Assembly (NCBI RefSeq): GCF_030812415.1
Contig: NZ_JAUSST010000002.1
Location: 806,001-870,000 of the forward strand
Source: Paenibacillus harenae
GTDB lineage: Bacteria; Bacillota; Bacilli; Paenibacillales; Paenibacillaceae
DNA length: 64,000 bases
Direction of reading: 5' to 3'
Shown here: positions 44,456-53,118 of the stretch, in pieces
Numbering within the stretch: the stretch's first letter is position 1
Layout: the number at the start of each line of letters is the position of its first letter
The notes under the pieces: model-generated
What the model was told of the DNA's origin: nothing
The model's database searches: none
The model's input: the letters and a program-made list of their open reading frames with translations, nothing else
Translations under genes and position numbers: made by a program

Positions 44456-44569
44456 AGGCGAGAATTAAAGAAACAGATGTCGATCCCGCACTTTCATGAG
44501 GCTTGCACTCAGGTGAGTAGCCGATGGTTGCGTCGGATTACGTTTTGATCTGGTGACAAGTACAAATGC

Positions 44570-44599
44570 TTGACAGCCGCCTATAGCGTCATGTATGAT
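44570..44599 (+). promoter_or_regulatory. Promoter of the ylxM-ffh operon
   Basis: TTGACA at 44570-44575 and TATGAT at 44594-44599 with an 18-base spacer, about 90 bases before ylxM. Confidence 0.7.
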
Positions 44600-44687
44600 A
44601 AAAGACGTTGCAATGCTGTAAAGGTGTTTTACTTGACGGCTTGCCGGTAGAGCAAAAGCGATGCTAAGGAATCGGGAGGCGAAGGGG

Positions 44688-45089
44688 ATGAAAGCAAATG
44701 AACCAGACGCCTTATCGAAGACGACCCGAGTCAATTTGCTGTTCGACTTCTACGAGCCGCTTCTGACAGAGAAGCAGCGAACGTTTCTCAAATATTATTT
44801 TCACGACGACTTCTCCTTGGGCGAAATCGCTGCGGAATTCGGCATTAGCCGTCAGGCGGTGTACGATAACGTCAAGCGGGCCGAGCAGGCGCTCGAAGGC
44901 TACGAAAGCAAGCTGAACCTGCTTGTGAAACACGAGACGCTGCTGAAGCTTGCCGATCAGTTGGAGAAGAGCGTAATGAACCTAGCGATAGAAGATACAG
45001 AGAGAACTGCGCTCGTGAGTGTCATTGACGCATTCAGAGCGGCGGATAATCGATTAGAGAAGGAGGTGACGGTTCATGGCAGCATTTGA
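44688..45089 (+). CDS. ylxM: YlxM family DNA-binding protein
   Basis: A 133-residue helix-turn-helix protein. RVNLLFDFYEPLLTEKQR start and FSLGEIAAEFGISRQAVYDNVKRAE (about 42-66) are the YlxM/p13 family signature; the fold is like sigma region 4. It is always next to ffh and is thought to modulate SRP. ATG at 44688 has GGGAGGCGAAGGGG upstream; the in-frame ATG at 44661 has none. It overlaps ffh by 14 bases. Confidence 0.92.
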   Translation: MKANEPDALSKTTRVNLLFDFYEPLLTEKQRTFLKYYFHDDFSLGEIAAEFGISRQAVYDNVKRAEQALEGYESKLNLLVKHETLLKLADQLEKSVMNLAIEDTERTALVSVIDAFRAADNRLEKEVTVHGSI

Positions 45090-46452
45090 GAGCTTATCGA
45101 ATAGGCTTCAGAATGTATTCAGCAAGCTGAGGGGTAAGGGCAAAGTAACCGAAGACGATCTGAACGAAGCGATGCGCGAAGTGCGGCTGGCTCTCCTGGA
45201 GGCGGACGTTAACTTTAAGGTCGTGAAGGATTTTATCGCCAAGGTGAAGGAAAAGGCTTTGGGCTTGGACGTATCCAAGAGCTTTACGCCCGGCATGGTC
45301 GTCATCGATATTGTAAATAAAGAGCTTACGGAGTTAATGGGCGGCACCCAAAGCAAGCTTGCTAAGGCGAACAAGCCTCCGACGGTCATCATGATGGCCG
45401 GCTTGCAGGGCGCAGGTAAAACAACGACTTCCGGTAAGCTTGCCAAGCTGTTGCAGAAGGGCAATCACAAGCCGTTGCTCGTTGCCTGCGACATCTACCG
45501 TCCAGCGGCAATCAAGCAGCTTCAAGTGCTAGGCGAACAAATCAATGCGCCTGTATTCGCGCTTGGCGATCAGACATCGCCGGTTGAAATTGCCCGTCAG
45601 AGCTTACAGTTCGCGAAGGACAACAACAACGATTACGTCATTATCGATACGGCGGGCCGTCTGCATATTGACGAGGCGCTGATGGAAGAGCTTAAGAACA
45701 TTCATCAGATCGTCAAGCCCGATGAGGTGCTGCTCGTTGTCGATGCGATGACAGGGCAAGACGCCGTTAACGTAGCCCAAAGCTTCCATGAGCAGTTGGT
45801 GCTTACCGGCGTCGTGTTGACGAAGCTTGACGGCGACACGCGCGGTGGCGCGGCATTGTCCGTCAAGGCTGTAACGGGCTGTCCGATTAAGTTCGCTGCG
45901 ATGGGCGAGAAGATCGATTCGCTCGAGCCGTTCCATCCGGAGCGGATGGCATCGCGTATTCTCGGCATGGGAGACATGCTGTCGCTGATCGAGAAGGCGC
46001 AGGCGGGAATCGACGCGGACCAGGCCAAAGAGATGGAACGCAAGATGCGTACGGCGGAATTTACGTTTGACGACTTCCTGGAGCAGATGGCTCAGGTGCG
46101 CAAGCTTGGCCCGCTCGATCAGATCATGGATATGCTGCCCGGCATGAACAAGATGAAGGGCGTTAAGGACATGAAGATCGACGAGAAGCAGATCGGCCGC
46201 GTCGAGGCGATCGTTCGCTCGATGACGAAGGATGAGAAGCAGAAGCCCGAGCTTCTCAACCATAGCCGTCGCAAGCGCGTCGCAGCGGGAAGCGGGACAA
46301 CAATCGTTGAGGTCAACCGCTTGATCAAGCAGTTCGACGATATGAAGAAAATGATGAAGCAGTTCTCGTCGATGATGGGACCGAAAGGGCCTAAGGGTGG
46401 CAAAAAAGGGCTCAAAGGCATGCTCGGCAAAAATATGAAGTTTCCGTTCTAA
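45076..46452 (+). CDS. ffh: Signal recognition particle protein Ffh
   Basis: A 458-residue SRP54 GTPase. N domain at about 1-90, G domain with GLQGAGKTT at 109-117, DTAGR, TKLDGDTRGG, and a Met-rich M domain at about 300-440 (MDMLPGMNKMKGVKDMK, RKRVAAGSGT) that binds 4.5S RNA and signal peptides. AGAAGGAGGTGA is an excellent binding site before the ATG. The basic KGPKGGKKGLKG tail is normal. Confidence 0.98.
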   Translation: MAAFESLSNRLQNVFSKLRGKGKVTEDDLNEAMREVRLALLEADVNFKVVKDFIAKVKEKALGLDVSKSFTPGMVVIDIVNKELTELMGGTQSKLAKANKPPTVIMMAGLQGAGKTTTSGKLAKLLQKGNHKPLLVACDIYRPAAIKQLQVLGEQINAPVFALGDQTSPVEIARQSLQFAKDNNNDYVIIDTAGRLHIDEALMEELKNIHQIVKPDEVLLVVDAMTGQDAVNVAQSFHEQLVLTGVVLTKLDGDTRGGAALSVKAVTGCPIKFAAMGEKIDSLEPFHPERMASRILGMGDMLSLIEKAQAGIDADQAKEMERKMRTAEFTFDDFLEQMAQVRKLGPLDQIMDMLPGMNKMKGVKDMKIDEKQIGRVEAIVRSMTKDEKQKPELLNHSRRKRVAAGSGTTIVEVNRLIKQFDDMKKMMKQFSSMMGPKGPKGGKKGLKGMLGKNMKFPF

Positions 46453-46504
46453 TGAATGACGGAGCAGCGACTTTATGTTTATTTTTCGAAGGAGGTGAAT
46501 TCTA

Positions 46505-46777
46505 ATGGCAGTACGTATTCGTTTGAAACGGATGGGCGCTCACAAAGCTCCTTTCTACCGCGTTGTTGTATCGGACTCCCGTTCGCCGCGTGACGGACGT
46601 TTTATTGAAGAAATCGGTACTTACAATCCGGTTGTACAACCGGCTCAAGTAAAGATCGACGAAGAGAAAGCTTTGAAATGGCTGCAAACAGGTGCTCAAG
46701 CTTCTGACACTGTTCGCGACCTGCTTTCCAAAGCTGGCGTCATGAAAAAGTTCCACGAGCTTAAACTTCAAAAATAA
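46505..46777 (+). CDS. rpsP: Ribosomal protein S16
   Basis: A 90-residue protein of the 30S subunit. [22 protein letters not shown] and [13 protein letters not shown] are diagnostic. GAAGGAGGTGA precedes the ATG. First of the rpsP-khpA-rimM-trmD group. Confidence 0.98.
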   Translation: MAVRIRLKRMGAHKAPFYRVVVSDSRSPRDGRFIEEIGTYNPVVQPAQVKIDEEKALKWLQTGAQASDTVRDLLSKAGVMKKFHELKLQK

Positions 46778-46805
46778 TAGCGGATGAACAGCGGAGGGCT
46801 TTGAG

Positions 46806-47036
46806 ATGAAAGAATTAATTCTTGTCATAGCGAAGGCTTTGGTGGATCATCCGGAGGAAGTGCGTGTGAACGTGAAGGATGATGACCGCAATACGATTTA
46901 CGAGCTTTCGGTTCACCCTGAGGATATCGGTAAAATTATCGGTAAACAAGGTCGTATTGCGAAAGCAATGCGTACAGTTGTGACTTCAGCTTCCGTCAAA
47001 TCGCAGAAGCGCGTCGTCGTCGATATCATGTCATAA
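46806..47036 (+). CDS. khpA: KH-domain RNA-binding protein KhpA (YlqC)
   Basis: A 76-residue single KH domain. The GxxG loop is in IIGKQGRIAKAMR (about 40-52). KhpA with its partner KhpB binds small RNAs and mRNA and affects cell elongation in some Firmicutes. Start at 46806 follows GGAGGG. Position between rpsP and rimM is conserved. Confidence 0.94.
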   Translation: MKELILVIAKALVDHPEEVRVNVKDDDRNTIYELSVHPEDIGKIIGKQGRIAKAMRTVVTSASVKSQKRVVVDIMS

Positions 47037-47048
47037 TGCACGCATGCG

Positions 47049-47079
47049 AGGGTTAGGATGAATAGTCCTAGCCCTTTTC
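47049..47079 (+). terminator. Intrinsic terminator between khpA and rimM
   Basis: AGGGTTAGGA and TCCTAGCCCT pair with one wobble or mismatch around TGAATAG, followed by TTTTCC. A TATAAT at 47145-47150 (TGTATAATAC context) may restart transcription for rimM. Confidence 0.75.
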
Positions 47080-47184
47080 CATTTGGGGAGATATAATGGA
47101 CGGCTTCCTTCCGCGACGCGACGTGGAACGAAGCTGTTTTTCATGTATAATACAGATATACATAAAGGTGAAGGGCTGGTTGGA

Positions 47185-47709
47185 ATGAACGGGAAATGGT
47201 TAACGGTTGGCAAAGTCGTGAATACGCATGGGATTAAAGGCGAGGTCAAAGTATTGTCGCAGTCTGATTTTGCGGACGAGCGGTTCGCTCCTGGAAGCAA
47301 ACTGCTGCTGCAGGATGAAGAGCGAGGTACTTCGCTTGAGGTGAAGATCGTTAGCTCGCGTTCGCACAAGAATGTATATATTGTGAAGCTGGACGGATTC
47401 GACGATATTAACGTTGTCGAGAAGTACAAAGGCTGGGCGCTCAAAATATCGGAGGACCAGCAAGGCAAGCTGGATGAAGGCGAGTATTACTACCACGAAA
47501 TAATCGGCTGCCGCGTGATTACGGATGAGGGCGAGGAGCTTGGCACGATTACAGAAATCCTTAGTCCTGGCGCAAATGATGTGTGGGTGGTTGAGCGTCC
47601 GAAGGGAGCCGGCAAGCCGATTCTTATTCCGGTTATCGACGATGTGCTGCTTCGTGTCGACGTTGCAGAGAAGGCCGTCACGGTCAAGCTAATGGAAGGA
47701 TTGATCTAA
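47185..47709 (+). CDS. rimM: Ribosome maturation factor RimM
   Basis: A 174-residue 16S rRNA processing factor that binds S19. N-terminal RimM barrel (WLTVGKVVNTHGIKGEVKV) and C-terminal PRC-barrel-like part (YYYHEIIGCRV, VWVVERP, LIPVIDDVL). ATG at 47185 matches the usual start; a long open frame upstream back to 47083 has no family similarity. Three bases separate it from trmD. Confidence 0.94.
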   Translation: MNGKWLTVGKVVNTHGIKGEVKVLSQSDFADERFAPGSKLLLQDEERGTSLEVKIVSSRSHKNVYIVKLDGFDDINVVEKYKGWALKISEDQQGKLDEGEYYYHEIIGCRVITDEGEELGTITEILSPGANDVWVVERPKGAGKPILIPVIDDVLLRVDVAEKAVTVKLMEGLI

Positions 47710-47712
47710 CGA

Positions 47713-48465
47713 ATGAAGATTGATGTGCTGACGCTGTTCCCGGAAATGTTCGAAGGCGTGTTCGGAGCGAGCATATTGGGCAAAGCGAAGGATAAAGGCA
47801 TTGTCTCTCTGCAGGCGATCAACTTCCGCGATTATTCGAACAATAAGCATAATACCGTTGACGATTATCCATATGGCGGCGGGGGCGGCATGGTGTTGAA
47901 GGCAGAGCCGGTCTTTGCGGCAGTAGAGGATCTGAAGCCTGAACCGAACGTGAAGCCGCGCGTCATCCTGATGTGTCCGCAGGGCGAGACGTTCACGCAG
48001 AAGAAAGCCGAGGAGCTGGCGAGAGAAGAGCATCTCGTGCTTATCTGCGGCCATTATGAAGGCTATGACGAGCGTATACGCGAGTATTTGGTTACGGACG
48101 AGCTGTCGATCGGCGATTACGTGCTGACAGGCGGGGAGATCCCTGCAATGACGATCATTGACAGTGTCGTTCGGTTGCTTCCGGGCGTGCTGGGCAATGA
48201 AACGTCGGCGGTTACGGATTCTTACAGTACAGGCCTGCTGGAATATCCCCATTATACGAGACCGGCCGAATATCGGGGCTGGGAGGTTCCAGACATCCTG
48301 TTGTCCGGGCATCACGCCAATATTGATGTGTGGAGGCGTCAACAGTCGCTGCTGCGCACGCTGCGTCGTCGTCCCGATCTGCTGGAGCAGGCAGAGCTCT
48401 CGGACAAGGAGCGCAAATGGCTGAAAGAAGCTGCAGCGCAAGAAGGTATCGAGTGGAAAACTTAG
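47713..48465 (+). CDS. trmD: tRNA (guanine-37-N1)-methyltransferase TrmD
   Basis: A 250-residue SPOUT methyltransferase that makes m1G37 to prevent frameshifting. [15 protein letters not shown] start, the trefoil knot with [12 protein letters not shown] and [10 protein letters not shown], and [10 protein letters not shown] in the C-terminal domain are diagnostic. Ends before a strong terminator. Confidence 0.97.
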   Translation: MKIDVLTLFPEMFEGVFGASILGKAKDKGIVSLQAINFRDYSNNKHNTVDDYPYGGGGGMVLKAEPVFAAVEDLKPEPNVKPRVILMCPQGETFTQKKAEELAREEHLVLICGHYEGYDERIREYLVTDELSIGDYVLTGGEIPAMTIIDSVVRLLPGVLGNETSAVTDSYSTGLLEYPHYTRPAEYRGWEVPDILLSGHHANIDVWRRQQSLLRTLRRRPDLLEQAELSDKERKWLKEAAAQEGIEWKT

Positions 48466-48477
48466 CAAGAACAAAAA

Positions 48478-48522
48478 ACAAGCTGCAGTCGGTTATTAGG
48501 ACCGGTGCAGCTTGTTTTTTTG
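48478..48522 (+). terminator. Intrinsic terminator after trmD
   Basis: ACAAGCTGCA-GT-CGGT and ACCG-G-TGCAGCTTGT pair around TATTAGG, followed by seven T. Also usable from the minus strand for the CAP gene. Confidence 0.93.
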
Positions 48523-48544
48523 CGGTTCTTGAATAGGGATCGTA

Positions 48545-49972
48545 TTATGGCGTATAAAAATTTTGGGTATAATAAATGTTGTAAGAGCTGGTAGAACTGC
48601 CGAAGCCTACGCCGGTACCGAGCTTCTCCATCTTGCTGTTCAGCAGAGTCTCGCGATGACCGGAATCGGAGTTCATCCAGCCGTAATGGGCGTAGATGCT
48701 GTTCGGATAGCCTGCTGCTATATTTTCCGCCGCCATCCTATAACGTACGCCCTTGTCGTCCATGCGATCAAACGGCGATTTGCCGTCGGGATTATAATGG
48801 CCGAAGAAATTCCTCCCTCCCATGTCGACGCTGTGCGCGCGCGCGGACGAGGCTGCAAGCTTGTCCCAGACAAGCAAAGGAATGCCTCGTTTCGATCTCT
48901 CGGCATTCGCCAGGTCGAAGGTTTGCTGCTCGAAAGCGGTTTGGATCGCCGCGGAATGCTTGACGGTGCTTGCGCTCCCGGACTTGATCAGAAGCATGCC
49001 GCTTACTTTGTTTCCGTCCTTGCGGTCGATGAACAGCGTTGTAAGCACGCCGTCCGCCGTATACATATAATAATCGTCGCCCGAGGCAGCGTCTTGAACA
49101 GCGCCTGTCCGCGACTTCGCGTCGGCAATTGTTATTCCAGGCTCAATGCCTGTTTCGGTTTGCCACATGGCTTCAGAACTGGAGAATAGCGCGACAACGC
49201 GGTTGTTTTGCATACCGGCCATAAGGAACCGTTCGTAGCTCTTGCCCGTGTTGTAAATATGCCAATCAAAGCTATAGCCGCTCGCTTCGATTCTTATAGG
49301 ACTGCCTAAGAGATGCTCGAGCCTCTGTCCATCGTCACCGATCGCGATGCCGCCCAGCTTATAGCCTACTGGCTTAATCTTTGCGCTGGCGAGCGAGGAG
49401 CTGTGTTGTTTCAGATTGTAAAAAAAGGTGAGCGCTTCGGCCCGCGTGAGCAAGCCTCCTGCTTCAAACCCGTTAACAGTAGCCGACGTTCGTCCGTTGG
49501 ATATCTCTTCGTCGAGCAACCATTGGATAGCGCTTGTCTCCGAAAACGATTTGCCTACCGCAGCAGAGGCGATAAGGTGAGCTGCTTGTCCGCGGTGGAA
49601 GGAATTAATCGTTGTTGCATAGGTTACGGGCCATCCATGCTCTAGCGCATAGTCATAATAAGGCGTATACCATGCGCCGCCAGCAACGGACGACAGAGGT
49701 ACTAGATTATAAGCCCTGAGCAGCATGGTCAAAAATTCAGGTTCACTGATCGGTTTGTTCGGCTTGAAGGAGCCGTCGGCGTACCCTGCTGCCAATTGTT
49801 CTTCTACCGCCCAGCTAATGTAGTTTTGTGCCCAATGTCCATCCGTATCGATGAATGTAGGGGAGCTTGCGGTTGCAGCTTCGCTTGGGTAAACGGCCGT
49901 GAACGAATAGATGAGCAGGATTGCGATAACGAAATGGAGCATTGGGTTGGATTTTCGGGAATTTTGTAGCAT
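48545..49972 (-). CDS. Secreted SLH- and CAP-domain surface protein
   Basis: A 475-residue exported protein. Signal peptide at about 1-32 (hydrophobic FVIAILLIYSF, cleavage near SEAATA), two S-layer homology repeats at about 38-175 (FIDTDGHWAQNYISWAVEEQLAAGYADGSFKPN), a CAP-associated domain at about 200-330 (GIAIGDDGQRLEHLLGSP), and a C-terminal CAP/SCP domain at about 345-475 with HSVDMGGRNFFGH, AENIAAGY and SGHRETLLN. Similar B. subtilis proteins are YlbC and YkwD. SLH repeats suggest binding to cell-wall polymer. ATG at 49972 has GAGGTG upstream; ATG at 49993 has none. It lies on the opposite strand inside the translation cluster. Confidence 0.88.
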   Translation of the reverse strand: MLQNSRKSNPMLHFVIAILLIYSFTAVYPSEAATASSPTFIDTDGHWAQNYISWAVEEQLAAGYADGSFKPNKPISEPEFLTMLLRAYNLVPLSSVAGGAWYTPYYDYALEHGWPVTYATTINSFHRGQAAHLIASAAVGKSFSETSAIQWLLDEEISNGRTSATVNGFEAGGLLTRAEALTFFYNLKQHSSSLASAKIKPVGYKLGGIAIGDDGQRLEHLLGSPIRIEASGYSFDWHIYNTGKSYERFLMAGMQNNRVVALFSSSEAMWQTETGIEPGITIADAKSRTGAVQDAASGDDYYMYTADGVLTTLFIDRKDGNKVSGMLLIKSGSASTVKHSAAIQTAFEQQTFDLANAERSKRGIPLLVWDKLAASSARAHSVDMGGRNFFGHYNPDGKSPFDRMDDKGVRYRMAAENIAAGYPNSIYAHYGWMNSDSGHRETLLNSKMEKLGTGVGFGSSTSSYNIYYTQNFYTP

Positions 49973-50052
49973 TCTGCACCTCGTTTTTGTCATAGTTTGT
50001 CATTATATAGATACGTATAAGTATACACGATTCGGTCCGTACTAAAAACAAG

Positions 50053-50081
50053 TTGAATTGTAAGTGCGGTTGTGGTAAAAT
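50053..50081 (+). promoter_or_regulatory. Promoter of rplS
   Basis: TTGAAT at 50053-50058 and TAAAAT at 50076-50081 with a 17-base spacer. It leaves a leader of about 100 bases before rplS, in which I see no clear known RNA element. Confidence 0.7.
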
Positions 50082-50187
50082 TTCTAATGTTGTTCGTATA
50101 TCGGGCGGTCCGCTAGCAGTGTTGAACCGGTTCAATGGAATTCGGCGAGCTTCTATGAACGTCTATGGTGGAAGGAGTGAAATTTTA

Positions 50188-50529
50188 ATGAATATCGTAC
50201 AAGCAATTACACAAGAGCAATTGCGCAAAGATCTTCCAAACTTTCGTCCAGGCGACACTTTGAAAGTACATGTTAAAGTTATCGAGGGTACTCGTGAGCG
50301 TATTCAGTTGTTCGAAGGCGTTGTAATCAAACGCCGCGGCGGCGGAATTAGCGAGACTTTTACAGTGCGCAAAATTTCTTACGGTGTTGGCGTGGAAAGA
50401 ACTTTCCCGCTGCATTCGCCAAAACTCGAAAAAATCGAAGTGGCTCGCCGTGGTAAAGTACGTCGTGCGAAATTGTACTACCTTCGCAGTCTGCGTGGTA
50501 AAGCTGCTAGAATTAAAGAGATTCGCTAA
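50188..50529 (+). CDS. rplS: Ribosomal protein L19
   Basis: A 113-residue 50S protein. [27 protein letters not shown] and [13 protein letters not shown] are diagnostic. ATG at 50188 follows GGAAGGAGTG. The upstream frame to 50053 is not part of the protein. Confidence 0.98.
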   Translation: MNIVQAITQEQLRKDLPNFRPGDTLKVHVKVIEGTRERIQLFEGVVIKRRGGGISETFTVRKISYGVGVERTFPLHSPKLEKIEVARRGKVRRAKLYYLRSLRGKAARIKEIR

Positions 50530-50540
50530 GATGAACAAAC

Positions 50541-50578
50541 AAGAGGGGCTTGCGCAAACAAGCTCCTCTTCGTTTTTT
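50541..50578 (+). terminator. Intrinsic terminator after rplS
   Basis: AAGAGGGGCTTG and CAAGCTCCTCTT pair (one mismatch) around CGCAAA, followed by CGTTTTTT. Confidence 0.9.
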
Positions 50579-50624
50579 GCAGCATTGCTTACATAACTAC
50601 GCATAAGGAAAGAGGGCGGGAGAG

Positions 50625-51335
50625 ATGGACTTACAGAAGAACAATGGCGTTTCTGATACGGATGGCGGCAATGAATTGAAGCATTCAGATGCAGAGGATG
50701 GGCAAAGCCCGCTCCCGGAGCGTGCTGTTACATATGGAGCGGGTTCGGCTAGGAAGGGCGGAGCTTATAAGGAAATCGTAGAATGGATCAAAGCTCTGGT
50801 CATAGCAGTCGTGCTCGTATTTATTATCAGGCAATTTTTGTTCTCTCCGTTTATAGTGGATGGACCCTCGATGGAGCCCAACTTCGAAACGGGCGAACGT
50901 CTCATCGTGAACAAAATACTGTATTCGATTCGTGAGCCTAAGTTCGGCGAGGTCGTCGTGTTCGACGTGCCCGATCAGCACCGCAAGTTCATTAAACGCG
51001 TAATCGGCGTCCCAGGCGATAAAATCCGTCTTGAAGGTGACGATCTATATATTAATGATAAAATAGTCGAAGAGCCGTATATTAAAGAAGCGATCGAAGA
51101 AGCTCATGCAAAAGGGGAGCTCTATAACGAGCCGGGAATCAATACCGACTTCCCGAATAGCCAGGTAACGGAGGCGACGGTGCCGGAGGGCACGATCTTC
51201 GCGCTTGGCGATAACCGCAGCAACAGTACGGACAGCCGCTTTATCGGTTTCGTAAGGGACGAGGAAATCGTCGGACGCGCGGACATTATTTTCTGGCCGC
51301 TGAACAAGCTGGAGTTCATTAAACATTGGAATTAG
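50625..51335 (+). CDS. lepB: Type I signal peptidase
   Basis: A 236-residue membrane protease that removes Sec and Tat signal peptides. A polar, acidic cytoplasmic tail of about 50 residues, one membrane helix at about 55-75, catalytic S82 in DGPSMEPNF and K124 in KFIKRVIG, then the GDNRSNSTDSR box. The extended cytoplasmic tail is longer than in B. subtilis SipS. GAGGGCGGGAGAG precedes the ATG. It is inserted between rplS and rbgA, as in many Paenibacilli. Confidence 0.96.
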   Translation: MDLQKNNGVSDTDGGNELKHSDAEDGQSPLPERAVTYGAGSARKGGAYKEIVEWIKALVIAVVLVFIIRQFLFSPFIVDGPSMEPNFETGERLIVNKILYSIREPKFGEVVVFDVPDQHRKFIKRVIGVPGDKIRLEGDDLYINDKIVEEPYIKEAIEEAHAKGELYNEPGINTDFPNSQVTEATVPEGTIFALGDNRSNSTDSRFIGFVRDEEIVGRADIIFWPLNKLEFIKHWN

Positions 51336-51368
51336 GATTTTAGTTTGATTGAGGTTTGAGGTGAAAGC

Positions 51369-52256
51369 ATGGCGATTCAATGGTTTCCCGGTCATATGAC
51401 CCGGGCGAAGAGGCAAATACAGGATAAGCTCAAATTAATCGATATTGCGTTCGAGTTGTTGGATGCGAGGGTGCCGCTGTCTAGCCGCAATCCGATGATC
51501 GACGAAATATTGAACAATAAGCCTCGTCTTATTGTGCTTAACAAGTCGGATCTCGCCGATCCGAAAGCAACGGAAAGCTGGATGCAATATTTTGCCCATG
51601 AAGGTCATGAGTGCGTCGCCGTCGATTCTTCGACTGGCACGAGAGTTGGCGACATCCCGGCGAAAGCGAAGCAAATCTTGCATGAGAAGATAGCTCGCCA
51701 AATAGCGAAGGGCATGAATCCGCGTGCGATCAGAGCGCTTATCGTCGGTATTCCGAACGTAGGCAAGTCGACGTTGATCAATCGTCTCGCCGGCCGCAAT
51801 ATAGCAATAACGGGCGATCGCCCGGGCGTAACGAAGGGGCAGCAATGGATTCGCGTCGGCGGCGATATCGAGCTTCTCGACACGCCGGGCATTTTGTGGC
51901 CGAAGTTCGAGGATGAGCTGGTCGGTTATCGCCTTGCGATGACGGGAGCGATCAAGGAACAAATCTTGAACGTTGACGATATTGCGTTCTTCGCGGTTCG
52001 GGAGCTGGCCGGGCGATATTGGCCGACGATCAGCGAGCGTTACGACTTGGACACGCCACCGAAGGATGTAGAGGATTCCGATGAGATCGTGCGGGTCATG
52101 GAAGATATCGGACGTCGCAGAGGCTGTTTGATTGGCGGCGGACGCGTCGATTTGGAGAAAACGTCGGGCATTATTTTGCGCGATCTGCGAGCTGGGAAGC
52201 TCGGTCGGATTACGCTTGAAGCGCCTTACGACGATATGCCTGGAAGAAAAGATTAA
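51369..52256 (+). CDS. rbgA: Ribosome biogenesis GTPase RbgA (YlqF)
   Basis: A 295-residue circularly permuted GTPase needed for late 50S assembly. The G4 motif NKSDL (about 57-61) comes before G1 GIPNVGKST (127-135) and G3 DTPG; the N-terminus has [13 protein letters not shown]-terminal domain ([13 protein letters not shown]) contacts the ribosome. ATG at 51369 follows GAGGTGAAAG. Confidence 0.96.
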   Translation: MAIQWFPGHMTRAKRQIQDKLKLIDIAFELLDARVPLSSRNPMIDEILNNKPRLIVLNKSDLADPKATESWMQYFAHEGHECVAVDSSTGTRVGDIPAKAKQILHEKIARQIAKGMNPRAIRALIVGIPNVGKSTLINRLAGRNIAITGDRPGVTKGQQWIRVGGDIELLDTPGILWPKFEDELVGYRLAMTGAIKEQILNVDDIAFFAVRELAGRYWPTISERYDLDTPPKDVEDSDEIVRVMEDIGRRRGCLIGGGRVDLEKTSGIILRDLRAGKLGRITLEAPYDDMPGRKD

Positions 52257-52319
52257 GCGGCAAAAGCAGTAAGCTGCGTAAAGCATTACGGCGCAAGCGG
52301 CCTTAGGGGGAACGATACG

Positions 52320-52934
52320 ATGCTGCGGTTTGAACAAGCTTTATGGGGCGACGGTTATTCAACCATCGCAGGCATTGACGAGGTTGGGAGAGGCTGCCTA
52401 TTCGGCGATGTCGTTGCCGGAGCGGTTATCCTGCCTCCCGGTCTGCTGATTGAGGGCGTTGACGATTCGAAGAAGTTGTCGGAGAAAAAGCGGGATATGC
52501 TTTATGAAGTTATTTTGCGGCAATCCGTGGCTTGGTCCGTTGCTCGCGTCGATGCGGAGACGATCGATCGAATCAATATTAAGCAAGCCGCCCGCTTGGC
52601 GATGAAATTGGCGGTCGAATCGCTCGCCGTACCGGCAGACTATCTGCTCATTGACGCGGAGAAGGTCGACTTGCCGCTGCCGCAGCAATCGATTATTAAA
52701 GGCGACGCGACGAGCCAGTCCATTGCAGCGGCGTCAATCGTCGCGAAAGTGACGCGTGACAGACTTTGCCAAGGCGAGTGGGAAGAAGCGTATCCCGACT
52801 ACGGGATTGCCATTCACAAGGGCTATGCAACGAAGCTTCACCGGGAGCGACTACTGGAGAACGGGGCTAGTCCGCTTCATCGTCGTACGTTTCTAGGCAA
52901 GCTGTTTGCAGAGCAGCAGCAGCTGTTAGTATAA
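52320..52934 (+). CDS. rnhB: Ribonuclease HII
   Basis: A 204-residue enzyme that removes ribonucleotides from DNA and RNA primers. Catalytic Asp-Glu in GIDEVGRG (about 20-27), the DDSKKLSEKKR block with an Asp, and the later ADYLLIDA Asp are present. The usual GRGPLAGPV is GRGCLFGDV here; the GRG that reads the ribose hydroxyl is intact. Followed by a long terminator. Confidence 0.94.
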   Translation: MLRFEQALWGDGYSTIAGIDEVGRGCLFGDVVAGAVILPPGLLIEGVDDSKKLSEKKRDMLYEVILRQSVAWSVARVDAETIDRINIKQAARLAMKLAVESLAVPADYLLIDAEKVDLPLPQQSIIKGDATSQSIAAASIVAKVTRDRLCQGEWEEAYPDYGIAIHKGYATKLHRERLLENGASPLHRRTFLGKLFAEQQQLLV

Positions 52935-52961
52935 CGCTCAAAGTACATAGGAACGTAAGAA

Positions 52962-53018
52962 CGCCTGTTACTTGTTCTTGGCATCCGCTGCCAGGAACGA
53001 GCGACGGGCGTTTTTGTT
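52962..53018 (+). terminator. Intrinsic terminator after rnhB
   Basis: A long imperfect hairpin: AACGCCTGT... TTGTTCTTGGCA pairs with TGCCAGGAACGAG... ACGGGCGTT around TCCGC, followed by TTTTGTTTG. Confidence 0.88.
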
Positions 53019-53118
53019 TGTCATACCTACACGGAAGGCGCTTGCCAGCCGATATAAAGGGTACATATATAAAATATGAGGGATCGTAAGGATTAGGCAG
53101 AGGAGGCTTGATGCAGAG

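Noticed and set aside
44248..44499. An 83-codon open frame between ftsY and ylxM that could be taken for a small gene
   Set aside because: It runs straight through the palindromic repeat cluster, lacks a ribosome binding site and its peptide repeats the same few words; it is best explained by the repeats.
47083..47184. N-terminal extension of RimM by 34 residues
   Set aside because: No family similarity, no binding site, and it overlaps the likely promoter TATAAT at 47145-47150.
50053..50187. N-terminal extension of L19 by 45 residues
   Set aside because: It begins at the -35 of the rplS promoter; L19 always starts close to MNIVQAITQ.
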